Positions 19,133 to 28,137 of a stretch of DNA of 64,000 bases are shown in pieces (within the stretch, counting starts at the first letter, position 1; each line of letters starts with the position of its first letter). The position numbers were made by a program, and so were the translations under genes. The notes beneath the pieces are model-generated. The model did no database searches and had not been told where the DNA came from. It was given only the letters and a program-made list of their open reading frames with translations. This DNA is from Neptunicoccus cionae (lineage in GTDB: Bacteria; Pseudomonadota; Alphaproteobacteria; Rhodobacterales; Rhodobacteraceae). The stretch is from NCBI RefSeq assembly GCF_014643735.1, contig NZ_BMKA01000005.1, positions 108,824 through 172,823 on the forward strand. The letters run 5' to 3'.

Positions 19133-19170
19133 TAAACGGGTCCAGTACGAACGATTACTGGACCCGTTTA
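19133..19170. terminator. 15-bp perfect stem-loop after the AhpD-like gene
   Basis: TAAACGGGTCCAGTA pairs perfectly with TACTGGACCCGTTTA around an 8-base loop, 7 bases past the end of the minus-strand gene at 19178. There is no T-run, but its strength and position suggest a transcript 3' end. It also marks the left edge of the accessory block. Confidence 0.6.
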
Positions 19171-19177
19171 GTCTGGT

Positions 19178-19747
19178 TTAAGCTACGGTTTTAAGTGAGC
19201 TGGGAGACCATGTGTTTGCAATAAATGGTGCATCCAGTTCAGTGGACGCGATGTGGTTGGTGTAGTTTGACATGACTTTCAGGCTGGTACCCACAATGAC
19301 TTCCAAAACAGATTGGCGGGTGTAGCCCGCAGCCAGAAACGCTCCAAGTTGCTGTTCGGACGGCCAGCCACGTGTTTCCTGGATTGCGGCTGTGAAGACG
19401 CGCAATGCTTCCAGCTTCGGGTTGGATATAGGAGTGTCGGTTCGCAGCGCTTCGATAACATCTGCGGAAACTCCAGCCATTTGGGAAATGGTAGTATGCG
19501 CGGCCATGCAATAGGTGCACCCGTTTAAATAGTTGTTTGTCATCAGAATAATCTGGCGTTCTGTTTCGGATAAATCGGATTTATCAAAAATCCCCGAGAG
19601 CGTGAGATACCCTTCGAGCATCGCCGGAGCCTCTGCCATAGTGCCCAGAAGGTTAGGAATGAAGCCGTAAGCTTTTGCCGCCTTTTCCAGAAACGGGCCG
19701 GACGCGTCCGGCGCAGTAGCAGCTGTATGGGTCATGAAGTCAGTCAT
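19178..19747 (-). CDS. Carboxymuconolactone decarboxylase-family protein (AhpD-like, copy 1)
   Basis: A 189-residue all-helical protein of the AhpD/CMD superfamily. The redox-type core GCTYCMAAH (C-x-x-C-x-x-x-H) lies near residue 77 and is that of AhpD-like thiol peroxidases rather than true decarboxylases. GFIPNLLGTMAEAPAMLEGY matches the N-terminus of the second CMD protein at 21172, so the two are paralogs. The ATG at 19747 has AGGA about 10 bases ahead; the longer frame is unsupported. It probably takes part in peroxide or electrophile defence together with the neighbouring cluster. Confidence 0.85.
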   Translation of the reverse strand: MTDFMTHTAATAPDASGPFLEKAAKAYGFIPNLLGTMAEAPAMLEGYLTLSGIFDKSDLSETERQIILMTNNYLNGCTYCMAAHTTISQMAGVSADVIEALRTDTPISNPKLEALRVFTAAIQETRGWPSEQQLGAFLAAGYTRQSVLEVIVGTSLKVMSNYTNHIASTELDAPFIANTWSPSSLKTVA

Positions 19748-20140
19748 TATTTGAATCCTATTTAAGTGACAGGTTGATCCGACCATATGGCGGAACGCCG
19801 ACGGGGATCGGTTATGTAGGGATTTGGCGCTCCGGCGTGAGGGAATTGGGCAAAAACAGCCGGAGCGCCTGGAACACACGCAAGAGGAACGTGGCATCCC
19901 GAGGGGTCAAAAGGCTGGGCGCTACAATTGTCGTAATTGCAATGCGGCTCTTGGGATGCATGATGCGCCGACCTTTCGTCATGGAGAGGTCTTTCGTCTG
20001 ATACGCTTATGCATCGCCGACCTCTGTTGAAAGGATATAGCCGCCTTGACCACCGACCGTATCGTCCACGCCTGCCATCCGATTGGCAGTTTCTGCCAAA
20101 TCTGAAGAGAGCCACAATTAAGGGTCAGTACCTGAAAGCG
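19748..20140. other. Intergenic region with an 11-base inverted repeat
   Basis: No credible gene. At 19826-19836 and 19859-19869 the arms GGCGCTCCGGC and GCCGGAGCGCC pair perfectly around 22 bases, about 80-120 bases ahead of the AhpD-like gene start at 19747; it could act in the leader or as an operator. The rest shows nothing I recognise. Confidence 0.45.
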
Positions 20141-21037
20141 TCAGTTCAAGACCGAATTGGAGTGTAAACGGTTCTTCGCAAAATCAACGAATGCGCGCAC
20201 TTTCGCAGCGGCTCTGCGGCCCCCAACATGCACAAGGTGAATCGGTAAAGCGTCAGGCTCGGCGTCCTCAAGAACGGTTTGAAGGGTTCCGGCCTCAAGG
20301 TCAGGGCCGATTTGATAAGATAGGACCCGAGTGAGTCCCCAGCCTGCCCGTGTAACGTCAATTCCTGCTGCAACGCTGCTGACAGAGAGCCGGGGTTTGA
20401 CGCGCACCACGTCTTGCGACTGCCCTCCAAAACGCCAGTCTGCCGAAGGGCTGACGCCCGATATTGAAACAATCCGATGGTTTCGCAGGTCAAGAGGGGT
20501 GCGCGGGACACCGTTACGTTTGAAGTAATCCGGCGCACCGCAGACAACCCGTCTTACCCGACCTACCTTCACCGCCGCGAGGTTCGATAAAGCCAGCGGG
20601 CCGATCCGCACTGCGATATCAAACCCTTCCTCCACCAAGTTCACAACCCGATCCACCATCAGCACTTCGGCATCCACTTCGGGAAACCTTTCAAGGAAAT
20701 CGGACAATATGGGAGCGACGTAAATACGTCCGAATTCCGCAGAACAGGTAATCCGCAGCAGACCGGATGGCACTGTAGCCGCGCCAGCCGCTGTTGCGTC
20801 TGCCGCGCGAAGTTGTTCAAGCACATGTCTGGCGTCCTCCAGATAGGCTTGCCCAATATCCGTGAGCTGAACCGTCCGCGTCGTTCGGGTGAACAGACGC
20901 GCCCCGAGACGGGCTTCCAGCGCATTCACACCGCGGGTCACTGACGGCGCACTCAGGCCGGTAACCCGCGCGCCCCCGACGAAGCTTTCGGCTTCGGCGA
21001 CTGCGACGAATACCTCAAGGGCTTGAATGCGGTCCAT
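20141..21037 (-). CDS. LysR-family transcriptional regulator
   Basis: A 298-residue LysR-type regulator. The N-terminal winged helix-turn-helix spans MDRIQALEVFVAVAEAESF to about residue 65 (SAPSVTRGVNALEARLGARL), followed by the two-lobed effector-binding domain. It belongs by its look to the single-gene PecT/DsdC-like 'AaeR' group that often controls divergent redox genes. It is divergent from the AhpD-like gene at 21172 with 134 bases between, the standard layout for a LysR regulator and its target. The ATG at 21037 fits the family start; the frame begins 7 codons earlier. Confidence 0.92.
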   Translation of the reverse strand: MDRIQALEVFVAVAEAESFVGGARVTGLSAPSVTRGVNALEARLGARLFTRTTRTVQLTDIGQAYLEDARHVLEQLRAADATAAGAATVPSGLLRITCSAEFGRIYVAPILSDFLERFPEVDAEVLMVDRVVNLVEEGFDIAVRIGPLALSNLAAVKVGRVRRVVCGAPDYFKRNGVPRTPLDLRNHRIVSISGVSPSADWRFGGQSQDVVRVKPRLSVSSVAAGIDVTRAGWGLTRVLSYQIGPDLEAGTLQTVLEDAEPDALPIHLVHVGGRRAAAKVRAFVDFAKNRLHSNSVLN

Positions 21038-21063
21038 TACGGCTCCGATTACTATCAAAATGC

Positions 21064-21078
21064 AAAATTATGAATTTT
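21064..21078. promoter_or_regulatory. Candidate LysR operator
   Basis: AAAATT-ATG-AATTTT is a dyad in the 134-base divergent spacer, 27 bases before the LysR start and about 95 before the AhpD-like gene. The A/T-rich interrupted dyad fits LysR sites (T-N11-A type), but there is no experimental consensus to compare. Confidence 0.4.
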
Positions 21079-21171
21079 ACTTTCAGTATATTCTTTTTCG
21101 GCACGCGGCAAGTTAGCTATCGAACATCGCCAATACGGCACCTGTACCGAAAAAAATGAAAAGGACTCACG

Positions 21172-21723
21172 ATGCCCCGCATCCCGACACCCGCCGCAAT
21201 CATCGACGCGCCGACTGAAAGCCACTCCTTGCTGAAAGGCGTGGAAACCGCTCTTGGCTCTGTTCCGAATATGTTCCGCCTGATTGCCAACAGCCCGGCC
21301 ACACTGGAGGGCTATCTTGGTTTAAATGGTGCCCTCGGCAAAGGGCTCATCAGCCCTGCCACACGTGAACGCATCGCTCTAGCCATCGCGAACCACAATG
21401 GCTGTGACTACTGCAACAGCGCCCATTCGTATTTGGGTAAAAATCTGGCAAAACTTGATAACGTAGAGATCGCTGCCAACCGTTCAGGTCGTTCCACAGA
21501 CGTCAAGGCCGACGCCGCAGTCCGCTTTGCAATTCAGATCGCGCAACAACGTGGTCGGGTAACTGACACCGACGTTTCTGCGGTGCGTCATGCCGGCTAT
21601 TCTGATGGTGAATTGATAGAGATCGTCGCACATGTCGCGCTGAATGTTCTCACAAATTACATCAACGAAGCTTTCCAGACCGAGATCGACTTTCCGGCCT
21701 TCAAAGCTTCCCGTGCTGCTTAA
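21172..21723 (+). CDS. Carboxymuconolactone decarboxylase-family protein (AhpD-like, copy 2)
   Basis: A 183-residue CMD-superfamily protein with the C-x-x-C-x-x-x-H core GCDYCNSAHSYLG near residues 80-92, the AhpD-type thiol/disulfide site. GSVPNMFRLIANSPATLEGY aligns with the first copy at 19178-19747. As the first gene of a plus-strand run (CMD, DUF1348, GST, PNPOx-FNR) and divergent from the LysR gene, it is the likely regulatory target. These proteins act as alkylhydroperoxidases or peroxidase partners; the electron donor is unknown here. Confidence 0.9.
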   Translation: MPRIPTPAAIIDAPTESHSLLKGVETALGSVPNMFRLIANSPATLEGYLGLNGALGKGLISPATRERIALAIANHNGCDYCNSAHSYLGKNLAKLDNVEIAANRSGRSTDVKADAAVRFAIQIAQQRGRVTDTDVSAVRHAGYSDGELIEIVAHVALNVLTNYINEAFQTEIDFPAFKASRAA

Positions 21724-21807
21724 CAGGCTTTGTTGAAATCACTCTCCCCTATGGAGGAGGCGTACGTCTCCTTCATATTTTCCCATTCGAAATGAAAGTG
21801 CACGAAC

Positions 21808-22284
21808 ATGACTGCCCCAGCACCCCGCCATCCCCTTCCGCCATTCAGTCGTGACACTGCGATTGAAAAGGTTAAGCTTGCCGAAGACGGTTGGAACACC
21901 CGAAATCCGGCCAAAGTCGCACAGGCCTATACCATCGACAGTAAGTGGCGCAATCGCGCCGAGTTCGTTGAAGGACGCAACGAGGTCGAGGCCTTTCTGT
22001 CCCGCAAATGGGCGAAAGAACTGAATTACAGATTGATCAAAGAGCTGTGGGCGCATGACGGCAATCGCATCGCGGTTCGCTATGCGTACGAATATTGTGA
22101 CGACAGCAACAACTGGTTTCGTGCCTATGGCAACGAAAACTGGGAGTTCGACGAAAATGGTTACATGGCACACCGCCATGCAAGCATTAACGAACACCCG
22201 ATCGCTCAGAGTGACCGAAAATTCCACTGGCCACTGGGAAAGCGCCCCGACGACCATCCTTCCCTCAGCCATTTCGGCTTTTAG
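21808..22284 (+). CDS. DUF1348 / NTF2-like protein
   Basis: A 158-residue protein of the SnoaL/NTF2-like DUF1348 family. [22 protein letters not shown] and the C-terminal [10 protein letters not shown]...[12 protein letters not shown] are typical of the family. The fold is a cone-shaped barrel with a hydrophobic pocket used by isomerases, cyclases and small-ligand binders; no catalytic assignment can be made. It lies between the AhpD-like and GST genes in the same direction. The family is often found beside LysR/CMD redox genes, so a small-molecule detoxification role is reasonable. Confidence 0.85.
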   Translation: MTAPAPRHPLPPFSRDTAIEKVKLAEDGWNTRNPAKVAQAYTIDSKWRNRAEFVEGRNEVEAFLSRKWAKELNYRLIKELWAHDGNRIAVRYAYEYCDDSNNWFRAYGNENWEFDENGYMAHRHASINEHPIAQSDRKFHWPLGKRPDDHPSLSHFGF

Positions 22285-22302
22285 AACAGAAAGAGCTCCT
22301 CT

Positions 22303-22929
22303 ATGGAAACGCCTATCAAACTATATCGAAACCCTAAATCGGGTCACTGCCACCGAGTTCAATTGATGTTGTCATTGCTCGATTTGCCATACGAAACCGT
22401 CGATCTCGACATGGCAAATGGCGCGCATAAGGCAGCCGATTATTTGCGCCTCAGCCCCCTTGGACAGGTTCCGGCAATCGACGACAATGGAACAACTCTG
22501 TCTGATAGCAATGCGATCCTGATCTATCTGGCAGAGAAATACGCAGACTCTGCCGTTTGGTTGGGCAGCACACCACTGGAAAGAGCACACATCCAGCGGT
22601 GGCTTTCGATTGCTGCTGGCGAAATCGCTTCAGGACCGGCAGCCGCGCGACTGGTGGCGCTGTTCGGGGCGAATTTGGATCAGGCGGCAGCGATAGCCAA
22701 AGCGCACACACTTTTTGCGGCGATAGAAAGCAATCTCGGCGAAAGCCGGTTTCTGGCGACGGACCGCCTGACCATCGCCGATATTGCAGCCTATAGCTAT
22801 ATTGCCCACGCCCCCGAAGGCGGTGTGAGCCTGTCTTCCTATCCCAAAATCCGCGAGTGGTTGGCACGTATTGAATCCACTCCGAGATTTGTAGGAATGG
22901 CCCGTTCCCCCGTCCCCGTAACAAGCTGA
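22303..22929 (+). CDS. Glutathione S-transferase
   Basis: A 208-residue cytosolic GST that conjugates or reduces electrophiles with glutathione. The N-terminal thioredoxin-like domain (residues 1-78: IKLYRNPKSGHCHRVQLMLS, and PLGQVPAIDDNGTTLSDSNA with the cis-Pro and S-N glutathione loop) is followed by the all-helical C-terminal domain with LTIADIAAYSYIAHA (the conserved N-capping D). It follows DUF1348 by 18 bases in a likely operon. Confidence 0.93.
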   Translation: METPIKLYRNPKSGHCHRVQLMLSLLDLPYETVDLDMANGAHKAADYLRLSPLGQVPAIDDNGTTLSDSNAILIYLAEKYADSAVWLGSTPLERAHIQRWLSIAAGEIASGPAAARLVALFGANLDQAAAIAKAHTLFAAIESNLGESRFLATDRLTIADIAAYSYIAHAPEGGVSLSSYPKIREWLARIESTPRFVGMARSPVPVTS

Positions 22930-22988
22930 AGATCTGCGGCGCGTGCTGAAAGCGCGCGCCACTACGCCATCTAACAAGAGATGTTAAA

Positions 22989-24629
22989 ATGAAACCGTTC
23001 GAGAACCCCTTCCACACCGGAGAGCAACAGGCACAAAATCGTGCCGGGGCCATTGATGTTGCGAAACAGGTGGCGGGATTCATCAGGCCCTTCATGCCTG
23101 ACCAGCACCGCGCCTTCTATGAACAGTTGCCTTTTATCGTATTGGCCGGAGCGGATGCGCAAGGCCGGCGCTGGGCAACGCTGGTGGAGGGGCCTGACGG
23201 TTTTGTCAAAACGCCCGACGCGAAAACCCTCGCTGTTGAAACACATCCTGCGACAGCGGATCCCTTGGCCGATACGCTGACAAAGGGCGGCGCTGTGGGT
23301 GTTCTCGGGATCGAATTGGAAACACGCCGTCGTAACCGCCTTAGCGGGATAGCCCGCAAAAATGGTTCAGGCTTTGCGATTGATATTCAGCAGAGTTGGG
23401 GCAACTGCCCCCAGTATATTCACCCGCGCAATTGGCGGCGCCGTCCTATCGACCACAAGGATAACGCATTGTATAGCAAGCAGTTGGATGAGGATCAGAT
23501 TGCCCGCATCCGCGCGGCTGACACTCTGTTTCTTGGAACCGGACAGACGCTGAGGCCCGAACAGCGGTCCTCGGGGTTTGATGCATCCCACCGCGGCGGC
23601 GCGCCAGGATTTGTAAAAGTCGTGAACGACAGGCATCTGGCCATTCCCGATTATCCAGGCAACAATTTCTTCAATACCATCGGCAACTTGCTCTTAGATC
23701 CGCGCATTGGACTTGTCTTTGTGGATTTTGAATCCGGCGGCCTGTTGCACATCTCGGGGACCGCCTCCATTGATTGGACCCCGACAGATAACAAGGACGC
23801 TGCAGCACAGCGTTTGATCAATGTCACTATAGATGCGGTTGTAGACCGGCCGAATGCTCTGTCGTTAAGATGGACGCGCGATAATGACGGATTGCAAAAC
23901 CTTATTCTCGAACAAAAAGTGAAGGAGGCTGAAGACATAACTTCTTTTTACTTTGTTCCTGAAAACAAATCCGACCTGACATCCTTCAAAGCCGGCCAGT
24001 TTCTGCCAGTCGAACTGGAGGTTCCGGGGCAACGCCATCTTCAACAACGCAGTTATTCCCTATCCGGTTCTCCAAACAGTCCGCAATACCGCCTGACCAT
24101 AAAGCGCGAACCACATGGCCTAGTCTCCCCATTTGTGCACGATACCCTGCGTGTCGGGGATCGTATCCGCGCCTACCCACCGGCGGGTGATTTCACCCTA
24201 CCACCGACAGATGCACCGTTGGTCCTAGCAAGCGTAGGCGTCGGCCTAACGCCGTTGCTGTCCATGCTCCATGAAATGGCGTCCACCGATGATGCGCGGC
24301 CTGTATGGTTTGTGCACGGCGCCCGAAACGGTGCGAAACACGCTTTGGCAACAGAAGTTCGCGAGCTTCTTGAAAGCCGTTCCAACCTGTTTTCCCACAT
24401 CTGCTACAGCCAACCGCGGTCGCAGGATATAAGCCAAATCGACTACGACAGTAGCGGACGCATCACATCGGATTTGCTGATAGGTTTGTCACCACAGCCA
24501 AACAGCCGGTTTATGCTGTGTGGACCTGCAAGTTTTGTAAGCACTCTAAAACAGGGGCTGGAGAAAGCGGGCATTCCGGAGGAACATATCCGCTATGAAA
24601 CCTTTGGCCCGCTAAAGGAGGAAGCATGA
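22989..24629 (+). CDS. PNPOx-like / ferredoxin reductase fusion flavoprotein
   Basis: A 546-residue two-part protein. Residues ~1-310 resemble the pyridoxamine-5'-phosphate-oxidase-like split-barrel (MKPFENPFHTGEQQAQNRAG, CPQYIHPR), residues ~315-546 are a ferredoxin-NADP reductase module with an FAD site (QQRSYSLSGSP), an NAD(P) loop (LVLASVGVGLTPLLSML) and a C-terminal ETFGP. Similar fusions often continue into a 2Fe-2S domain; this one stops at FGPLKEEA, so that domain is absent. It is the last gene of the cluster and could be a reductase for quinones or electrophiles. The substrate is not known. Confidence 0.85.
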   Translation: MKPFENPFHTGEQQAQNRAGAIDVAKQVAGFIRPFMPDQHRAFYEQLPFIVLAGADAQGRRWATLVEGPDGFVKTPDAKTLAVETHPATADPLADTLTKGGAVGVLGIELETRRRNRLSGIARKNGSGFAIDIQQSWGNCPQYIHPRNWRRRPIDHKDNALYSKQLDEDQIARIRAADTLFLGTGQTLRPEQRSSGFDASHRGGAPGFVKVVNDRHLAIPDYPGNNFFNTIGNLLLDPRIGLVFVDFESGGLLHISGTASIDWTPTDNKDAAAQRLINVTIDAVVDRPNALSLRWTRDNDGLQNLILEQKVKEAEDITSFYFVPENKSDLTSFKAGQFLPVELEVPGQRHLQQRSYSLSGSPNSPQYRLTIKREPHGLVSPFVHDTLRVGDRIRAYPPAGDFTLPPTDAPLVLASVGVGLTPLLSMLHEMASTDDARPVWFVHGARNGAKHALATEVRELLESRSNLFSHICYSQPRSQDISQIDYDSSGRITSDLLIGLSPQPNSRFMLCGPASFVSTLKQGLEKAGIPEEHIRYETFGPLKEEA

Positions 24630-24678
24630 CAGAGTGCATTGACGCGCCGAGAGGTAGTTTTAGCACTGGTTTGATAGG

Positions 24679-26055
24679 TCATCCGGCCCAGTCAGATTCC
24701 AACAGGGATTGTCGAAGTATCTGCAGTTCGTCCTTTAGGCCGGCCTCCGAAATAGGGCCACCCAGACAAACCCGCAATTTTTCGGGAATTTGGCCTGTGG
24801 GTATAAAAACATCGCTGGGCATAATGCCGAGTTGCAACCCCGACAGGCGGGCCATTGCCTCAGACCGTGTGAGATTTTCGGGCAGAGAAAGCCAGATATT
24901 GAACGCATTCGGGTGCCCGTTCCATTGAAAGTCTGCGAGCACTTCTTTGGCGATATGGTAACGGTCGCTGGCAGCCTTGCGGACCGAAGCTTGCAAAGCC
25001 TGTGCGGTCTCGTCCTCGACCCAAGTGCTGAACAGCGCAAGGCTAATTGGAGAAACCATAATATGCGCCGCTCTAACTGCCTTAGAAAATTTACCAAGCA
25101 AGATATGGCCGGGCGCCTGAACCAGCGCGAGACGCAGGCCAGCGCCGAACACTTTTGATATGCCCGCCACATACCAACCCAGATGTGGAATCTGACTGGT
25201 AATCGGCGCTGGCGTATCGCTCGCTACAAAGCAGTAGGCATCATCTTCTATAAGCGGTGTCGCGTGCTCTTGAAGTATTTCAGCGATTTCGACACGACGC
25301 TTTGCCGGAATGGTGTGGGTTGTGGGATTCCGCAGAGTTGGATTGAGATATAGCACTGCATGATCATGCGTTTTCAAGGCATCTGCTAAAGCATTCGGGG
25401 CAATACCGTGTTCGTCTTCCTCCAATCCTATCAACGGCAAATTTAATTGTGCTGCAATAGAGCGGATTCCTGTATAGGTAACGCTTTCGCAAAGCACCAC
25501 TGTACCGGGTTGCCGCAGAACCGTTAGTGCGGCATAGATTGCCGCGTGCGCCCCTGGGGCTACAACCAGCCGGTCCGGCGCGCACTGCAGATTATTTGAT
25601 TGCATCCAATTCGCCGCAATGAATCTGTCTTTTTCGCCGCCCATCGCTGCTTGATACCGAAGCAGGGGAATCAAATTTGCGGCGACATTATCGACCCCAC
25701 CCTTCATGCGCGTTATCAGATCAGGTTCCTGCGGCTCGGGAGGCATATTCATGCGCGCATCTTCAGCGTGCTGTCGCAACGGATCCGATAAAACTCCGGC
25801 AGCTTGCTGATCCCGCACAAACGTACCGCGTCCCACGTAAGCTTCAACGTAGCCTCGACGAGACGCTTCTGCATAGGCGCGCGATATAGACGATGTGTCC
25901 ACCCCCAAAGTAAGAGCAACCTGACGTTGAGGTGGCAGCTGATCGCCGGGCTTTAAGCGCCCGGAAGCAATATCAGTGCGAATAGATTCAGCAATTTCAA
26001 TATAGCGTGGCCTGTCCGAATCCGGAAGTTCTGGCACCCAGTTTTTTGAAGTCAT
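24679..26055 (-). CDS. MocR-family (GntR-aminotransferase fusion) transcriptional regulator
   Basis: A 458-residue regulator with a GntR-type winged helix (residues ~15-80, SIRTDIASGRLKPGDQLPPQ) fused to a class I aminotransferase-like domain. The PLP-binding lysine is preserved in VAGISKVFGAGLRLAL, so it can probably bind PLP as effector. It faces the redox cluster tail to tail (49 bases between stops) and is divergent from the AraC-family gene, with an inverted repeat in the shared spacer. Its target is not clear; MocR proteins usually act on a neighbouring PLP or amino-acid gene. Confidence 0.92.
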   Translation of the reverse strand: MTSKNWVPELPDSDRPRYIEIAESIRTDIASGRLKPGDQLPPQRQVALTLGVDTSSISRAYAEASRRGYVEAYVGRGTFVRDQQAAGVLSDPLRQHAEDARMNMPPEPQEPDLITRMKGGVDNVAANLIPLLRYQAAMGGEKDRFIAANWMQSNNLQCAPDRLVVAPGAHAAIYAALTVLRQPGTVVLCESVTYTGIRSIAAQLNLPLIGLEEDEHGIAPNALADALKTHDHAVLYLNPTLRNPTTHTIPAKRRVEIAEILQEHATPLIEDDAYCFVASDTPAPITSQIPHLGWYVAGISKVFGAGLRLALVQAPGHILLGKFSKAVRAAHIMVSPISLALFSTWVEDETAQALQASVRKAASDRYHIAKEVLADFQWNGHPNAFNIWLSLPENLTRSEAMARLSGLQLGIMPSDVFIPTGQIPEKLRVCLGGPISEAGLKDELQILRQSLLESDWAG

Positions 26056-26391
26056 TTCAAGAACCTTCAGTAGATATTAGTAAGCCAAGAGTTACCCATT
26101 AGATGGCATTGAAGCAAGATATTCCAATGCCAATTGCGTGACATTGCGTAACTATTGCTTGCATACAATACTAGAATCGAGCGATTATTGCACCAATACA
26201 CCCGACGCTGTGCGCTAAGCGGGACAGATAAATAGCCTGCTCAGCACATTGTTACGGAGAAATGATTAAGGGCAACGCTCAGAGTTTTTCAGGCCGCGAA
26301 CGGGCGCTTTTTCCCAGCAAGGAGCGAGGTATCATGATTTTTTGGACTGACACTAAACGCGTAAACAATTCCATCCCGAAGGAGAGGTATT
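26056..26391. promoter_or_regulatory. Divergent mocR/araC promoter region with inverted repeat
   Basis: A 336-base spacer. TGGCATTG (26104-26111) and CAATGCCA (26125-26132) form a perfect 8-base inverted repeat with 13 bases between, 49 bases ahead of the MocR start. A TTGCG-TGACA-TTGCG direct repeat follows. A TACAAT box lies near 26165-26170 on the plus strand. These look like operator and promoter elements, possibly for MocR itself. Confidence 0.5.
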
Positions 26392-27402
26392 ATGTCTAGC
26401 GTGACCCACGCGTTTGCCGGCGCAATGGTTGGGGCTGCCGGCATGGTCCTCTCCGACGAAGGCGCAATCCTTGCTGACGGTATTGAAGTTCGCAGCTTGA
26501 CTGTAGATAGCCACGGCCAGATTTCCGAAACAGAATATTTCGATCTTATCGAGTGGATCAGAGAGACATTCAACGATGATGCGGGGCTAGTCGCATCCTA
26601 TGCCAGGAAGATCAGGCCGGATGACTTGGGGGCGCTGGGACTGGCGATTAAGACCGCACCAAATTTGCGAGCTTCCCTCAAGCTGGTTGAACGTTATTTC
26701 AATCTCGTCGCCGATGGTGTGGTTTACAGACTGGAAGAATCCGTCAGTCAGGCCGTTCTTACCATTAACCACCCTGCCCCGCTCCGCCCCGCGTTGGAGC
26801 TGCGCAATGAATGTGCGCTGGCGGCTCTTGCGCTTAACATCAAGCTGTTCGTTGAGCAGGAACTGAGCTTTGAAGCGGTGACATTTCGCCATGCCTGTAG
26901 ATCCGGCGCGCAAGATTACCGGTCCCACTTCGGCTGCGAAGTTACTTTCGGATCAACTAGGGACGCGATTGTTTTACCTGTAGCCGCTTTGGACTTACCG
27001 AACCGGCTCGGCGATGCGGCTGTATGTGATTTTTTGGTTGAGCATCTCAAACAGGAAATGATCAAACTGAACAAGGACACAACCTTGGTTGGGGAATTGA
27101 CCACTTTGCTGTCCAAGGAACTGAAGAACGGCGCACCCCAAGCATCTAAGATTGCGGCAACTATGGCTATCAGCGAACGCACACTTTACCGCCGACTTGC
27201 GCAGGAAGGGCTGACTTATCGTGATGTGCTTGAAGACGCGCAAACGCGTCTTGCGCAGAAGCTGTTGCAGGCGGGAAATTGTTCGATTGCAGAGATCGCT
27301 TTCCTGACCGGCTATTCAGAGCAAAGTACTTTCAGCCGCGCATTCAAACGTCGTGTCGGTCATACGCCTGGGCAGTTTCGGGGTCTTTCTGCCCGCGGCT
27401 GA
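26392..27402 (+). CDS. AraC-family transcriptional regulator
   Basis: A 336-residue regulator. Residues ~25-210 match the arabinose-binding-like N-terminal domain (PF12625 type: PDDLGALGLAIKTAPNLRASL, ALELRNECALAAL), and the C-terminal ~100 residues hold two helix-turn-helix motifs (AATMAISERTLYRRLAQEGL and SIAEIAFLTGYSEQSTFSRA ... GHTPGQFR). GAAGGAGAGG lies 7 bases before ATG. It heads the plus-strand block that includes the exported hydrolase and sigma factor, and may control it; the ligand is unknown. Confidence 0.93.
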   Translation: MSSVTHAFAGAMVGAAGMVLSDEGAILADGIEVRSLTVDSHGQISETEYFDLIEWIRETFNDDAGLVASYARKIRPDDLGALGLAIKTAPNLRASLKLVERYFNLVADGVVYRLEESVSQAVLTINHPAPLRPALELRNECALAALALNIKLFVEQELSFEAVTFRHACRSGAQDYRSHFGCEVTFGSTRDAIVLPVAALDLPNRLGDAAVCDFLVEHLKQEMIKLNKDTTLVGELTTLLSKELKNGAPQASKIAATMAISERTLYRRLAQEGLTYRDVLEDAQTRLAQKLLQAGNCSIAEIAFLTGYSEQSTFSRAFKRRVGHTPGQFRGLSARG

Positions 27403-27653
27403 TCATTGCGAAAAATGTCTGGCAGAGAGTGCCAAGACGATGGCAGACCCTGCCGATACCCATACCGCCAATCACCTTATTAATAGAACTGCAGAGAGAA
27501 GCTGGCACGCAGACTTTTCCTTCCCCTTCTCCCCTGGGGGGAACCTAGCCTCTCTCTGCAACTCTCATTGGTCGGAGACCCTCCGATCCCTTTAAGCATC
27601 CGTCATTGCCTCGGGAAACCGAAGCTTGGGCAGGTAACCAAGGAGTTAGGCAA

Positions 27654-27968
27654 ATGAATGATTTGGCACACATCGTCGCTCTCTCAGCGAGCGCGGCAGT
27701 AGCGGTCGGTGCGCTGGCACTTCCAATCACATTGCCCGCCCCCTACAGCCCGGAAAATCCGGTTGAGATACGATCCAACCGTCCAGCATCACAGCCCGAT
27801 ATCGAAGGCCAGATTGCGGGCAGATGTTATTCGCAGGTGACCCGTGGCGTCCCCCTCCGACAGGGGGGACGTCAATCAAGTTTGCCACCCGAACAAATGC
27901 AGCAGCAAAACGCTGGCATTGTTTCGCGCGTGTGCGTGTTCGAGGCTTCAGACCCTCCCCCGCATTAA
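27654..27968 (+). CDS. Possible small exported protein (hypothetical)
   Basis: A 104-codon frame starting after a clear AAGGAG, opening MNDLAHIVALSASAAVAVGA, which looks like a weak signal peptide or membrane anchor, then ALPITLPAPYSPENP. The rest is low in order, with two Cys and a run of Gln. No homology is recognised and the composition after residue 50 is not convincing, so this may be a leader peptide or not a gene. It sits between the AraC regulator and the Tat-exported hydrolase. Confidence 0.3.
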   Translation: MNDLAHIVALSASAAVAVGALALPITLPAPYSPENPVEIRSNRPASQPDIEGQIAGRCYSQVTRGVPLRQGGRQSSLPPEQMQQQNAGIVSRVCVFEASDPPPH

Positions 27969-28137
27969 CACCCATTCCCGAATTCGGTGCCGCCAAAGCA
28001 GCGCCGTTGCCAGAGGAATACAGTCCTGCCGTCTTCGCAGATGCTGACCAGCAATTTCCCTAGAACCGCAAGGCTGTCGACCGGGCGGCGTGTGAATGAA
28101 ACGCGCGCTGTCTCAACCTAAACCAAGGAGATCCACA

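Noticed and set aside
27606-27653. Upstream extension of the small exported protein
   Set aside because: The AAGGAG site lies inside this stretch, so translation should start at 27654, if at all.
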